A stretch of DNA of 64,000 bases from Coffea arabica (taxonomy: Eukaryota; Streptophyta; Magnoliopsida; Gentianales; Rubiaceae), in assembly GCF_036785885.1 (NCBI RefSeq), contig NC_092323.1, forward strand, positions 22,142,501-22,206,500, read 5' to 3'. The position numbers and the translations under genes were made by a program. Below are positions 33,298 through 45,500 of this stretch, one piece after another; positions within the stretch are counted from its first letter, which is position 1, and every line of letters starts with the position of its first letter. Below the pieces are notes generated by a model that did no database searches, was not told the origin of the DNA, and was given only the letters and a program-made list of their open reading frames with translations.

Positions 33298-34500
33298 GTG
33301 CAATCATTTTTGCTTAGTAATTCCCTCATATGTCCTTTCCCTAATACTAGTTTTAGTGTTGTTTTTATTACTCTGAAAATAATTAGTAGTATATTTATTG
33401 ACAAAGATGTACATTAAATGTGAGCACGGCAATGTAGGACAATCACAGAAGAAAAATGAACATTATTTTAGGATAGAAGGAATAACTATTTACTGCTTTA
33501 GTATTATAATAATTCCCTCAGTTCCATTTTAATAGTCTTGTTTTTCATTTTTATCTATCCCAAATTATAATTCACTTTCTAATTGAAAAATATAATTAAT
33601 TTTTAATTTCTTTAAATACTCTTATTCAACTTATTTTGTTATCAGTGAGCCTAACCTATCCTATTCAATAATTGCTCCAATCGGGTCTCAGACGGAATGG
33701 AAGATACAACAATCATGAAGATAAAATATTTCTTGATACATTTTTTAACAGGATACCGTATATATTTTATAAAAAATAGTTTCTACTGAGAACCATATAC
33801 GTTTCTACTGAACGATATTATATATTCTTCAAAATTATGATTTTCCTATTTTTGTAGCCTGAGACCACCAAATAAGCGTGCCCGGCCCCAAAGAGGAATG
33901 GGGAGAGGTAGGGTTTGGTTTAGACCCATTATTATATACCTTTGAGGTTTATGTTAGCTAATTGCTGTCCTCCTAGACAGTAGTCCATCGTACAAACAAT
34001 TCGTTTTGACAAGAGAATCACAGTTAAAAGTCCACCATATTTCTCAATTGGTAGGATAATTTGTCTGGTGAGTTTGTGCATGGACCTTTAGCAAATGTGA
34101 CCTGGAGTTTTACGAAGAATTGTTACCTTATTATTGTCTGGGGCTTTGGGTGCCCGCAAACTTCTAATTGAGTTGGCATTGGCAAGGATAATGATGGTAT
34201 TGATGAAAAAAATAGTTCGTGATATTAATATAATATGAACAGCAAGTATTATGAAACATTTACTGCTTTAGCATCTAGACTTGGCATCGTTTACTTGGAA
34301 ACGCACTTCGGCCGAAAGTAGACAAAAGCTGACCCCTTTAGGCCCCAGGAAAGGGCCCCTAATGTATCCACAGGCCAGGCCAGGAAAATTAAGTGTCTTG
34401 CCGACGACATTTGACCATTTTCATATCATGAGAAAGTTGTAAACCTTGAACTAATGTTTATACAAATTTGATCTCAGAGTGAATAGAACATACTACAATA
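33298..34500. other. 5' flank of the resistance gene
   Basis: No gene. 33955-34250 is the block also found at 29510-30455. The last 60 bp are AT-rich. The start codon context (AATAATGG, A at -3 and G at +4) is favourable. No clear TATA box is assigned. Confidence 0.5.
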
Positions 34501-37500
34501 ATGGAGATATCCTGCAGCAGCAGCACTAATTGCTTCGAGTTCGCTCTAGAATATCTTCGCCGCTTGGATGATACCGGCACAGGGTACATTTATCTTGTCT
34601 GGAATCTGAAGATCGGACTGAGACTATTACAAAGCTTTGATCGGTATCTGACACTGTGGAGGAGGGGGAACCATGAAACCTGTTTGGAACAAGATGAGGA
34701 GGAGAAGGATGTTACGTCTTCCAGAATTCAAGATCTGATTATCAAGAGAATGCAAGATCTTGAATTTGTTTGCAGCGAATGCTCGGATCATTCGACTCGT
34801 GTTGGAAGTGAGCTCATCATATTCCTGAAGGCAATCAAGTTGTTTTTCGAAACAGTTATCAACGAATCGTGCATCAACTATCTGCTGGACTGTTACTGGC
34901 TGCCAGATCCAGAGCTCGTTATTGATTTCATCGATTCTGTTTCCGAGATTCTGGAGGAAATTAAAGAATCCCATTTCAAACGCCTTGACGAGCGGCTAAT
35001 GTTCTTGAAGAGTTTCATTCGCTTTGCTATGCTTCGCGGTGTCGAGGGTCAGCAATTGATAGGTCTCTTGATTCATACTGAAGAGGTGTCTATGAAGGCA
35101 TTTCGCCTGGCTTCTATATCGTGGTCTGACTGTTTCAGATATATAGTGCGGCGTGACTGTTCCGGACATAATCCTCCTCCTGAAGTAAAACCTCAAATTT
35201 CACGGCTAATAAGTGAGAAGATTAATCCCACTGAGCCCCAAGTGCTAGAAACTTACATCCATGTCTTGACTGCTTCAAAGTTATCAATATCATCAGACAC
35301 TTCAGCTCTGGAGAAGAGTAAGCAAACAGTAGCTGACTTTATGGATCGTCTCGTTCAGACTACTATGGAGCTACTGCAACCTTGTACTAGTACTCCAGTC
35401 CCGATTATGGATCAAATGCTCGAAATTGTTGAGGGGCTAAGACTCCTGACAATCCTTCTCAGGCATCAGGAGAAGTTCAAAGAGCTATGCCATGAAATGA
35501 AGAATCTTATTGGAGTTGTGGCCTGTGATGCAGCGGTTGTAATTTTCTCTCTTTTTGTGAATCCAATCGAAGAAGGCTTGGCCAAGGAAACCGATCTTGC
35601 TCTTTTTCATTTGCTCAAAGTGCTCAAGCTTATGAGGGCAGAATTTACACAGGTCCATCCACTAACATCAGTATCGGGATTTGGTTTTCCTAGGATCTGT
35701 GAGTTGGGCTCTATGGATTTTCTCCTAAGAAATCTACAGGAACTAGCAAAGTCTGATGAAATTAATGGTTCGAATGCTTTTCCAGTGGATAAAATCCAGA
35801 CTATCCAAGAAGATTTTGAATTTTTAAGATCTTTTCTGGAGAAAATTAAGGAGCAACGCAATCAGAACGAAAAACTTCAAGCTTTCTGGAGTCATGTTAT
35901 GGAGATTGCATATAAAGCAGAGTTAGTGATTGACTGGACACTTGTTGGTGATGGATGTGAATATTTTTTGGATGATGTTGCTAGAGAAATCAATGTTATG
36001 AAGATTGAGGCTCAAGAGATCTATGACAGCATAAGCTATGTTGGTGAAACCATCAAGGGAGTTACCAAGACTTTCACTCGCGTTCCATCACAAGTTGCTG
36101 TCGCCGCGTACAATGAAGAGCTGGTGCCTCTCGACGACGAGGTGAAAACTATCACTGATGGTCTTACAAGAGAAGGATCAAGGCAGTTGGATGTGGTTCC
36201 CATCGTGGGTATGCCTGGTCTTGGTAAGACCACATTAGCCAATATAGTTTACAATTCTCCATCAGTAATGTTGCATTTCAATATTCGTGCTTGGTGCACT
36301 GTTTCTCAATCATATAGCATGCACAACATGTTAGTTCAGATATTGGGTGGTATTGAATCTGGGAAACTTGAACAATATCAAAAGATGGATGAACATGATT
36401 TGGCTGTAAAGCTAAAACAAGTTTTGTTGAGAAATAAGTATCTCTTGGTTTTGGATGATTTATGGGACGCTAAGGCTTGGAATTTGTTGGAGAGATCATT
36501 GCCCGATGACGCCAATGGAAGCAGGATTCTCATCACGAGCAGATTGCAGAATTTGTCTCTGCAATTCAAACCTGATAGCAAGGTTCACCATCTCCGCCGC
36601 CTTACCGACGAAGAGAGTTGGAATTTGCTACAGAAAAAGCTATTTGGCAAAAAAGGTTGTCCTCCAAGATTAAGTGGAGTTGCTTCTCAAATAGCAAAAT
36701 CTTGTAGGGGCTTACCTCTCACAGTTGTCCTTGTTGCTGGAATTCTTGCTAATACTGCAGAAGACTGCTGGAAAGAAGTTACAAAGAGTCTAACTTCTAG
36801 TATTGTTCTTGATGATGAATACTGCATGAAGACACTTGAGCTGAGTTACACTCATTTACCGGATGATTTGAAGCCGTGCATTCTTTACTTTGGTGCATTT
36901 CAAGAAGACAAAAATGTTCCCGTCCGAAGGTTGTTTTGGCTCTGGATCTCTGAAGGATTTGTACGAAAGACCGAAGGAATGAGATTAGAGGATGTGGCAG
37001 ATGACTACTTGAAGGATCTGGTTGATAGAAGTTTAGTTATAGTTTCCGAACAAAGAATTAAGGGTGGTGCCAAAGCCTGCCGAGTTCATGATTTGGTACA
37101 TGAGTTTTGTGTGAAAAAAGCCCAAGAAGAAAACTTTCTACATATTTTGCATAGTCAGAATGATTGTTTTATTCTTACTAGCCCAAGCAACCCCCTTCGA
37201 GTTTGTGATCGAAGTGCTAGGAATTTGATGATTCGGGAGTCAATGCTAGAATTTCCCAATGCCCGCAGTTTGTTATGGTTTAAGGAGGATGATTTGGGGT
37301 TTTGGTTACCTAAACTTCTAAGAGTGTTGGATTTGGGGAAATTGGTGTTTGTTGAATGTTTTCCGATGGAAGTACTTCTGTTTGCTCACTTGAGATACTT
37401 GGCTCTTCGTCTTTACTTGATAGATTCTATCCCAGCTGCAATAGCAGACCTCTCAAGGTTACAAACTTTTCTGGTACGAGGAGAAAATGTCTCTGATTTA

Positions 37501-38286
37501 TTGTTACCCAAGACTATCTGGAACATGAAGACATTGAGGCATCTATGGACTACAAATCCCGAAGTTGGTTTTATTTTTCCTGTTGAAAATCTTGAAGTAT
37601 CCTCAGGTTTGGATCGTTTAGACAGTTTAAGCCTTGCCATTGACCCCTCCTCTCAAAGCTTGCAAAAGATACTGACAAAGTTACCAAACATCCGCAGGCT
37701 AAGATGTAAGAAGACGGCATCAAGAGAAGAACCTACCAGAGTTGGCGACGGGATTCTCATGTTTGACTGTTTGAATCAACTAGAATCACTTACTCTGCGT
37801 TACTTTGATAGGTACAGATTTAAATTCCCTTTGAATTTGAAGAAGTTGACACTCCGAATAACTAAACAGCCATGGAGTGAAATCTCAACAATTGGAAAGT
37901 TGCTCAAACTTGAAGTGCTTAAATTATGCCATAACTCCTTCGTTGGGGAAGCATGGGAAATGAAAGAAGAGGAGTTCCCTAAGCTCCGAGTCTTGAAATT
38001 GTCAAGGTTGTGCGGCTTTTGCAGCTGGACTTCATCTTCTGATAATTTTCCCCGTCTTGAGAAATTGATTGTGCACAATTGTTGGATGTTGGAAGAGGTG
38101 CCTTCTTGTTTAGGGCAATGTCCGACTCTTGAAATGATTGAGGTGAGTGGGTGTCGCGAGTCTGTTGTAAATTCAGTGAAGCAAATTCAACAAGAACAGA
38201 TAGATATGGGAAATGAGATTCTAAAGATCTTAATTGAAGATTGCATTGATACATGGAGTTCCAGCGAAGACGAAGAAGGATGGTAA
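34501..38286 (+). CDS. R1-type CC-NB-ARC-LRR disease-resistance protein (1261 aa)
   Basis: An intracellular immune receptor that senses pathogen effectors and triggers defence after ATP binding by its NB-ARC switch. Seen, by residue: a long N-terminal region (1 to about 400) typical of the late-blight R1 family, a helical coiled-coil part to about 545 (with AELVIDWTL near 480), P-loop GMPGLGKTT (570-578), kinase-2 YLLVLDDLWD (647-656), RNBS-B GSRILITSR (673-681), GLPL (737-740), VHD in place of MHD (862-864), then leucine-rich repeats from about 910 to 1230 and an acidic tail. It is one uninterrupted exon of normal length for R1A-like proteins, with no stop or frameshift. The VHD variant is common in this clade. 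It stands alone here, although such genes are usually clustered. Whether it is functional and which pathogen it sees cannot be told. Confidence 0.96.
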   Translation: MEISCSSSTNCFEFALEYLRRLDDTGTGYIYLVWNLKIGLRLLQSFDRYLTLWRRGNHETCLEQDEEEKDVTSSRIQDLIIKRMQDLEFVCSECSDHSTRVGSELIIFLKAIKLFFETVINESCINYLLDCYWLPDPELVIDFIDSVSEILEEIKESHFKRLDERLMFLKSFIRFAMLRGVEGQQLIGLLIHTEEVSMKAFRLASISWSDCFRYIVRRDCSGHNPPPEVKPQISRLISEKINPTEPQVLETYIHVLTASKLSISSDTSALEKSKQTVADFMDRLVQTTMELLQPCTSTPVPIMDQMLEIVEGLRLLTILLRHQEKFKELCHEMKNLIGVVACDAAVVIFSLFVNPIEEGLAKETDLALFHLLKVLKLMRAEFTQVHPLTSVSGFGFPRICELGSMDFLLRNLQELAKSDEINGSNAFPVDKIQTIQEDFEFLRSFLEKIKEQRNQNEKLQAFWSHVMEIAYKAELVIDWTLVGDGCEYFLDDVAREINVMKIEAQEIYDSISYVGETIKGVTKTFTRVPSQVAVAAYNEELVPLDDEVKTITDGLTREGSRQLDVVPIVGMPGLGKTTLANIVYNSPSVMLHFNIRAWCTVSQSYSMHNMLVQILGGIESGKLEQYQKMDEHDLAVKLKQVLLRNKYLLVLDDLWDAKAWNLLERSLPDDANGSRILITSRLQNLSLQFKPDSKVHHLRRLTDEESWNLLQKKLFGKKGCPPRLSGVASQIAKSCRGLPLTVVLVAGILANTAEDCWKEVTKSLTSSIVLDDEYCMKTLELSYTHLPDDLKPCILYFGAFQEDKNVPVRRLFWLWISEGFVRKTEGMRLEDVADDYLKDLVDRSLVIVSEQRIKGGAKACRVHDLVHEFCVKKAQEENFLHILHSQNDCFILTSPSNPLRVCDRSARNLMIRESMLEFPNARSLLWFKEDDLGFWLPKLLRVLDLGKLVFVECFPMEVLLFAHLRYLALRLYLIDSIPAAIADLSRLQTFLVRGENVSDLLLPKTIWNMKTLRHLWTTNPEVGFIFPVENLEVSSGLDRLDSLSLAIDPSSQSLQKILTKLPNIRRLRCKKTASREEPTRVGDGILMFDCLNQLESLTLRYFDRYRFKFPLNLKKLTLRITKQPWSEISTIGKLLKLEVLKLCHNSFVGEAWEMKEEEFPKLRVLKLSRLCGFCSWTSSSDNFPRLEKLIVHNCWMLEEVPSCLGQCPTLEMIEVSGCRESVVNSVKQIQQEQIDMGNEILKILIEDCIDTWSSSEDEEGW

Positions 38287-40226
38287 ATCCCTCACAAGAA
38301 GTCTAATTCAAGTTTCTTGAAAGCAATTTCTGGAGAATCCCCCTTTTTTGTTGTTGACTAGATGCAGCTAGCCATAAAATGTCAATTCTTTTTTTCAATT
38401 CTGCTACAGATTGATATGATGCTTATAGTTAGCTAAGCACAAGTTTATACGCACGCAAGATACACTTTTCCTTCTTTGTATTTCGGTCAGAGTAGTACAG
38501 AAACTTTTTAATTGCTTCTCTTTTTCCTCAACAAAGAACCATACACTCAATTAATTAATATGTTGAAGCATCCCTTTTTTTTTATTGCAACAAATATTAA
38601 GAAGACACAAGAAAAAAAGGGAAAAGAAACTTGGTTATGTTGCTTTTTACCTTTGGAACTATTGTATATAAAAGAAGTTACATATTAAGTGGGAAGGAGT
38701 GCTTAAATTAGGGACTTGAGCTCCTCTCCATTTTCTACAATGTACATCTGGTGGATTAATTCAACCTAAAAAGATGATGTCCAAATCCCTTAAATTAGTA
38801 GGTGGTCGTCTTCCTGCATGCTCAAGTCAAGTCCCTTAAATTAGTTCTTTCTGTTTTCTTCTTTTTATTATTCTTGTTGTGTAATATTATATTTGTTGCA
38901 CCTTGGTCCCTAGGGTGAAAAGACATACATCTTTTCATTATTTTTAAGTTCGTTGTTGGCACAAGAAGACAATTGATCCGTTTGGATAGTCTAATTTGGC
39001 GAAAAAAATTTGCAAATATCATCCTATTTACATCATAAACACAATTTTCAACAACTTTTTTTTTAATCTTATATATATCACATCACAAAAAATGTTATAT
39101 AATATTTGAAATAATTTTTTCTCCAAATGATCTCTTATCCAAACACACTCATTAATATATTCAAATAGCGGAGCCTTTTTTTTTCCCATTTACCTTTTCT
39201 AAAGCCAACATCTTTACTAATCAAAGTATATTTTTAGGCAAAACTACTTTGTGCATTCCAACTTATCTTTTTTCGTTCATGATTTTTTTCATCTACGTTT
39301 TGGTGAAAATAATTAACACATTTTTATACTCCATTTTACTGAAATTTTTTATCACATAACAACAGAGAAAAATTTGAGCACGTGCATTGGAAAAAGAAGA
39401 TATTACAGAAGCAACTTTTAGAAGATTACATAAAATAGGGACATTCAGTAATGTAATTATTGTTGTTTCTCGGATATAATTTTCTAAGGTGATATTTGAA
39501 AAAGGGTAAAAAGAACGAGTGATATTAAAGAAAAAAACAGGTGCAACTTTTTCAAAATTCATACAAAGAATAAACAAAAAAAATCACTTTACATCCTGAA
39601 TGCATCATTACCACTTAATTCAATCTCTGAAGTTCAGTAGAACCATGAGCATTTTGGGATCCATGTGCATGAATTTCACTTGTGATGAGGCTTCCACATC
39701 TGATATTAACTTTGGCGACTTGATCTTCTTTGTGCACTTCCTTTGCTGGAGGGGGTTTCTGGAGAATTAAGCAAATACGGAAAACAGGGAGAATCAATAA
39801 AACCATAGAAGGGGGATGAAAACTACAACTGAATGCTTGAATCTAATTCCTACTGACTGTTTTTAGGCCTATTTCTACAGATTGGTAAAACCATATAATG
39901 CAATCAAAAACTTTTGGATTAAAGAAAAAATAAAGATAGAAAAGATGAAAAATGGTATTGATTAATTTTTTTTATTTGTCGATGTGTCTTGATTGCTAAA
40001 CTGAAAGCATTATATGGAAAGAAATTGGAAACGAATGGAATTTTAAGGGAGAAGGGGTCACTTGGTTAGTAAGATATATTAAGGATAGTAATTAATACAA
40101 ATTCAATAACTTAAAAAGAGTTAACCACTTGGTTGGTCTAGTAGTCAGGGAGAACTTTTAAAATCTCTTCAGAAAAAATAAAAAGAATTCAAAATAGTTG
40201 TGGTTGTAATGACAGAAAACAAATTG
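38287..40226. other. 3' flank and intergenic, no gene
   Basis: 3' UTR-like sequence to about 38560, then AT-rich DNA. 38975-39150 has GTTTGGATAG and TTATCCAAAC at its ends and resembles a decayed MITE. The small open frames are unsupported. Confidence 0.45.
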
Positions 40227-40234
40227 ATCCACTG

Positions 40235-40323
40235 GAGGGTGGGATTGGTTGGGTGGTACAGGGGAAAGTAATGTAAGTCATAGGTCTTGGGTTCGAGACC
40301 TCTCACTTACCAAAAAAAAAAAA
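40235..40323 (+). mobile_element. tRNA-derived SINE (89 bp)
   Basis: A box TGGTACAGGGG (40254-40264), B box GGTTCGAGACC (40290-40300), an A-tail, and a perfect 8-bp target duplication ATCCACTG (40227-40234 and 40324-40331). Same family as 32720-32807 and 15026-15110. Confidence 0.85.
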
Positions 40324-40705
40324 ATCCACTGATGATATATTCAATTAAAACTATCTTAACAACTTCTAATTGATTGGTTAGCATGATATTCTTAAAAAGC
40401 CAACCTTGAATTAAGACTATAATTTAAGGTTAATATAGTAAATTCACAATAAAGGTTAAAAAAGTCATTTTACACAAACTCCTACACTACACTACTGTTA
40501 TACGAGGTGCAAATGAAAACTAAAGAAACAGGCAAACGTTAGAAGTTAGAACAAGACAACTCGAGGGATCAAATTAGCAATTGTACTTTTACCCCCAAGA
40601 AATTAACCCAGAGAGAGAATGTAAATAGTAAAACATATTTTTACTGTTCACTTTACCATTTACCTTTTTGTTCAACTCTTATAAACTAAAGCCCTTAACC
40701 TTAAA

Positions 40706-41321
40706 TAGAGCTGTAAACGAGTCAAATTGAATCAAGTATTTTATATTTGAGCTCTGTTCGTTAAGCGATTCAAACAACGTTCGTGTTCGTTCGTTAATTT
40801 TCGAATTTCAAACTTGTGTTCGTGTTCGGCTAGTTAAGCAAAATTCATGTTCGAGTTCGGCTCGTTTAACATAAACAAGCTATTTGTGAACATGCTCGAA
40901 ATGCCGAATCCAAATTATTTTAAACCTTAAATATGCCATACAAATCATTAATCATTCTAAAAAATAATTAAAGCACTAAGTGATTAAATTCTATTATTCA
41001 TTAACTATATAACTAACATTAACATAAAAATAACAAATAAAACCCTCCAAATATAAAAATGTAGTCATAAAATTAACCCTAAAATTTATCAAATGATAAT
41101 TATGTCTATATTCGCGAACGTTCATTAAAACTCGCAAACATATTCGTGTTCGCGAATGTTCGTTAAAACTCGCAAAGATGCTCGTGTTCATTTGATTATT
41201 AATCGAACAAAAAAATTCGTTCGAACTCGGTTCGTTTTAAGTTTCGAACGAGTCTTTCACGAACACGGACGTACCGAAATGAACTTGAGTTACCGAACAG
41301 TTGGTTCGTTTAACAACTCTA
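40706..41321. mobile_element. hAT-type MITE (616 bp)
   Basis: Ends TAGAGCTGTAAACGA and TCGTTTAACAACTCTA are inverted repeats beginning TAGAG as in hAT elements. An 8-bp target duplication ACCTTAAA lies at 40698-40705 and 41322-41329. The interior is rich in TTCGTGTTCG and CGAACGTTC motifs in both orientations. It has no coding capacity. Confidence 0.88.
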
Positions 41322-42526
41322 ACCTTAAACCTCTCTTCTCAAACTCCATTGCCTAATTTCTGGTAAGTTGCCTTTCTATATCTTGGTTTACTTACTTTTT
41401 ATGCATATTTGTGGCTCATCTTTGTCAATTTTTTTTCTTTTGTCTTTCTGGTTTTTTAGGCAGAAATTTAAAATCTTGTTGTGGGTATAATAGAATTGGA
41501 GGGAGAAATTTTGAATTTGTTTGCTAAAATTGATGACAAAAGTTGGTTTGTCTAGGATTTGCCTTTAGCTGAACAAAACCTTAGCATTGCTTATGGTGGG
41601 AAATTTATCAATTTTGTTGGCTCTTTTCTTGGGATGTGTTTTTTTCGATTTTAAGGTTCTTTTGTTTTGGGAAAATTAAAGGTGTAAATTCATTTCTTTT
41701 CTCGCTGAATAATTTGGATTTGATTATGTGAGATAACTAAGATGGGAAAGGAAACAAAATTCACCTATGTGAAGTTCTGACTTCCGTGCAGTATTTAGTA
41801 AATGATGCTTTCGGAATTATGCTTGTGGGAATTGGTTTTTTTATTTCTACAGGTTTTATTTTTTTTTATCTTTTTTTGTTCTGAAGGATTTTGGTGTGTA
41901 ATTTATCAGATTACCCAATTTAATTAACGACCCGTTAAGGATGTTTCAAAATACCCTCTTTTGTCGGTCAATTAGGAATCATGTTCGATTTTCTTGGTGG
42001 CGCCGCAGCGGCGCTCCTTAATTGAAAGTGAAAAATAGGTTTAGGTATTAAATTGGACAAAATTAAAAGATAGGGACCAAATGGACACTAGCAAAAAAGG
42101 TTAGGGACTAAATTAGCGATTTTCCTTTTTTTTTTGGCCTGTTTTTTCCTGGCCTGATCTTCAGATGACTTGTGTTTCCTCTCGGGCCACAGTTTCTCTC
42201 GGCTCTTGCTTGTCAATAGTTTTTAGCAGACTGACAGCTACCGAGATTACAGTCCCATCAGCCGGTATCTTGCACGCGGCAGTAGCACCCCTGCGGACAG
42301 TAGGTAAGATTAAATTCATGTCCCAAATTCTGCCCCAGCTTAATTTTTAACCCAGTCAGTTCTTAATTGTGGCCTAAATTCAAAATTTTGATGGAGTCGC
42401 TAGTAAGTTTACTGAGATAATTTTCTTTAATTTATTCTTAGTTCCTTCCGTGTTGTTTGTGAGAAATTTATTTGCTTTTTTTCTTTATATGCTTAGGGGA
42501 ACGAAGATTGTTATATTTGGCAATCT
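41322..42526 (+). other. Probable 5' UTR and leader intron of the RRP15-like gene
   Basis: A G|GTAAGT donor at 41362-41363 and a TTATATGCTTAG acceptor ending near 42496 would bracket a leader intron before the start codon at 42527. A MULE-MITE-like stretch (GGGACCAAATGG, GGGACTAAATTAGC) lies near 41920-42130. The 61-codon frame at 42165 is not supported. The exon assignment is inference. Confidence 0.4.
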
Positions 42527-45500
42527 ATGATGGAAGAACTGCAGCAGAGGGGTGTCAAAAGGAGGAAGGAATGGAAGAAAAGGAGTTCTAAAAAATCCAA
42601 AAACAAGAAAAATGTGAGAACTTTAGGGCCTGGTTCAGAAGATGGGAGGGTTAAGAAAATGGATAAAAAGATGAAAAAGTTTCTTCAGAAAAAGGCTAGA
42701 AGCTATAATTCAGATGATGATGAGGTGGAAGAAGAAGACTGGAATTTGAAGGGGGGAGAAGAGCAGTCAGGAGTAGTGAAAAATGAGGTAAAAGGTGGGT
42801 TTGAGTCGAAATTTTCGGATAGTGAGGAAGAAGGAGAAGAGAATGGTGAAGAGAAAATTGAGGTTTCGGAGGATGAAGATGGTGAAATTCAGCCAGGAGT
42901 AATGAGATTTTCAGAGGGTTGTAAGGCTTTTAGGTTGGCATTCAAGAAGATTACCAAGAAAACTGCTTCAACCGATCATGATGTACTGGTGAGTATGCTT
43001 AACAAATTCTTGACTTCTGCTATTGATCATGTTTGGAGATTATTTTTGTAACTGTGATTGAATTTGATTAGGGGCGCTTCTTCTTTTTGGTAGGGTCCTG
43101 TGTTATCAGCACATAAAAAACTTGTTGCCGAGAAGCTAGCTGAAGAAGAAGCAGAGAGAAAGGTTAAGGGTGAGGCAAAGAAGGAAAAACACCTGGTATA
43201 TTGATGAATTTGTTTAGTTATTTTGTTATTTTCATTGTTGCCGTTTTGATAAAAAATTTTATTTTCATGTTTAGGTTCAAGTAGCGGAATTTAGAAAATG
43301 TAATTTCATTGAGTTTTACATGAGTGAAGTTTAGCCTTAACGGTCAAATTAGTGCAAATTTTGCCTTTTCCATTATAATTAGTTCTCACGTGATTTGGTT
43401 TTCTTTGCATCAAAAGGTTGGAGAGAAGGGGCATGTGAAGGCTGCTAATTATTTGGATTCACATGAAAAGCATCTCATTGGAGTTGCTACTAGAGGAGGT
43501 ATTCCTGACTTTATTGATAATGGAATAATTGTTCTGCAAGGAAAATAAAGGTCTATTTTTTAACTGATGAAGCTTCTGTGTTTCACGTGTCTTGCTGTGC
43601 TTTCCAGTGGTCATAATTATTTAATGCTGTAAGTGGCTTCTCCAAACCTATTATTTTCAGATTTTGTTTCCAACTAAATATGACTGGTAGTTTCTTTTTA
43701 TTCTAGTTTTTGTGGTTTATGTAGATGAACTTTGTGGTACTTAAAATGATTATTTATATGGCATACAGGTCAATAAGGCACAACACTCACAGAGAGGACT
43801 GAATCCCTCAAGGTTGAAAGATGAAAATGGTAGGACTGAATCAATTCAACATTTCAAACTTTGATGTATTATTTTTTAACAACAAGGTTCTTGCTTCAAG
43901 TACATGGTATTTATTCCTATTATCTTTTCCCTTAGCTTCTGTTCTCACAACAATCTAATTTTGAAGCCAAATATTTTTCTTTGACTTGATATTCATCAAT
44001 ACCTTCTCTTTTACTTTTTGAATTTGTATTCAGACTTTGAGGCTTTAGTTACTTGGTTCGAAATGTCTATCAAAAGCTTTCTCTTGCTCCAAAAAATGCA
44101 TTATAATGGGGATCCTCAACCAAGAAATTAACATAACTTCCTTATTTACAGTCACTAGAACGTATATGTGCTGGGTTTGAGATTTTCTAGTATTACTGCT
44201 GCTTGTATCACAGTAGACAACCTGAGGTAATCAATTATAATTAATTTTGTACACAGGTTCGTGTTAGTCAGTTGCTCTCTTTAAGATGAATTCCTCTGTC
44301 CCTTTCAGTGTGTGGTTAGAAGAGTGCTAACAATATTAGGGAGCAAAACTTCCTTCCCAGGAGTATTATGGTGCTTCATTACTAATTCACGCCTTCAATC
44401 CTTACTCTGTTTTTTATCCTTAAGTTGTATGGGGTGCAATTTCAAGCTGGTTTAATTTTAGAATGTTTTCACCTCGAAATTTTAATGGCGAATTGCTCTG
44501 GATCATGCCATGATCCCTGAATTGTTAAGCAGTAGTCATGAACTTGTCTGATGACATGTTACTTCATGAATTTCTTTCTGCATGAGTTTTTTGGAGTTTC
44601 ATCTTGGGATGTGGATGGAATTTGTGCAAAGCGTCATCATTGTATAAAAGAATTTCGTTTAAGATATAAAACCACAATTAACAAGGATAATTGATAGTTA
44701 ACCTTCTATTGCCAGTGAAATAATGTACCTTGTTTTTTCATTTCACAATGTAGTAGTTATTACAGAATGTGTTGCTATGAAACTTTATCTTGGGTTGGAT
44801 ATTGACAGTAGTAGCAAAGGGTTGTTTGTGTTAAAGTTTTATGCTATGCTAAGAACTAAATATAGGAGTGTGAGATTGTGTGTCAAATTTATCTCCAATC
44901 AAATAAAAAGAAATTGAGACTTTTACTGGAGAAAGCTATAGGTGACGAATCTCAGCATTTGATGCTTTTCTGAGTAGTTAATTTAGGCTATAACTGGTTG
45001 TCTATTCTTTTTTTTCATTTTTGGTGATCAGTGTTATCCTGGTTTACATATTGACCATTGATGTCTGCAAATATAAGAAACCATTATTAAGATGATGCTG
45101 GTTAAATCCCATTAGATAAGTTGGATAACAACAGGTTGCAGTCAAAAGGTAAGGAATTACATGAAATTAGGATGAAAGATTTGGTTTTGATCAGATTCCA
45201 GTCCATAGTTAAGACTTAAGACGTATATGCAGATTCTTAGCCAGCTGTTGTAATTGGGAATCCTCAAGAGGATGAAGCTTCAAATCATTGAGAACTGATA
45301 CAGGTTTTCTATTAGATTAGATTACAGATGAGAGAGTTTTAGATAAGTAGAAAGCATGTGAAGAAAAACGATAATTAGTCAAATGCTTTAGGACTTTAGT
45401 AATTTAAAATAAAAAGAAATAATAAGCTATTTAGATTAAAATTCCATTTAGTGGTCAGGCTTAAAAGTTTTCTTGTTGAGCTACGTAAATCAGTTTAATT

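Noticed and set aside
34627-38254. Minus-strand frames inside the resistance gene
   Set aside because: Antisense shadows of an intact 1261-codon gene.
38975-39150. MITE-like ends GTTTGGATAG and TTATCCAAAC
   Set aside because: Inverted ends are short and imperfect and no target duplication is seen; left as a note in the intergenic entry.
40100-40200. TGGTCTAGTAG, a good Pol III A box, near 40135
   Set aside because: No B box or tail follows; at best a decayed SINE end.
42165-42350. 61-codon frame upstream of the RRP15-like gene
   Set aside because: No domain, lies in the inferred leader intron, and does not join in frame with exon 1.
43417-43548. Exon 3 of the RRP15-like gene read on into the intron
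   Set aside because: A clean GT donor at 43499 and the conserved exon boundary make intron retention unlikely as the normal form.
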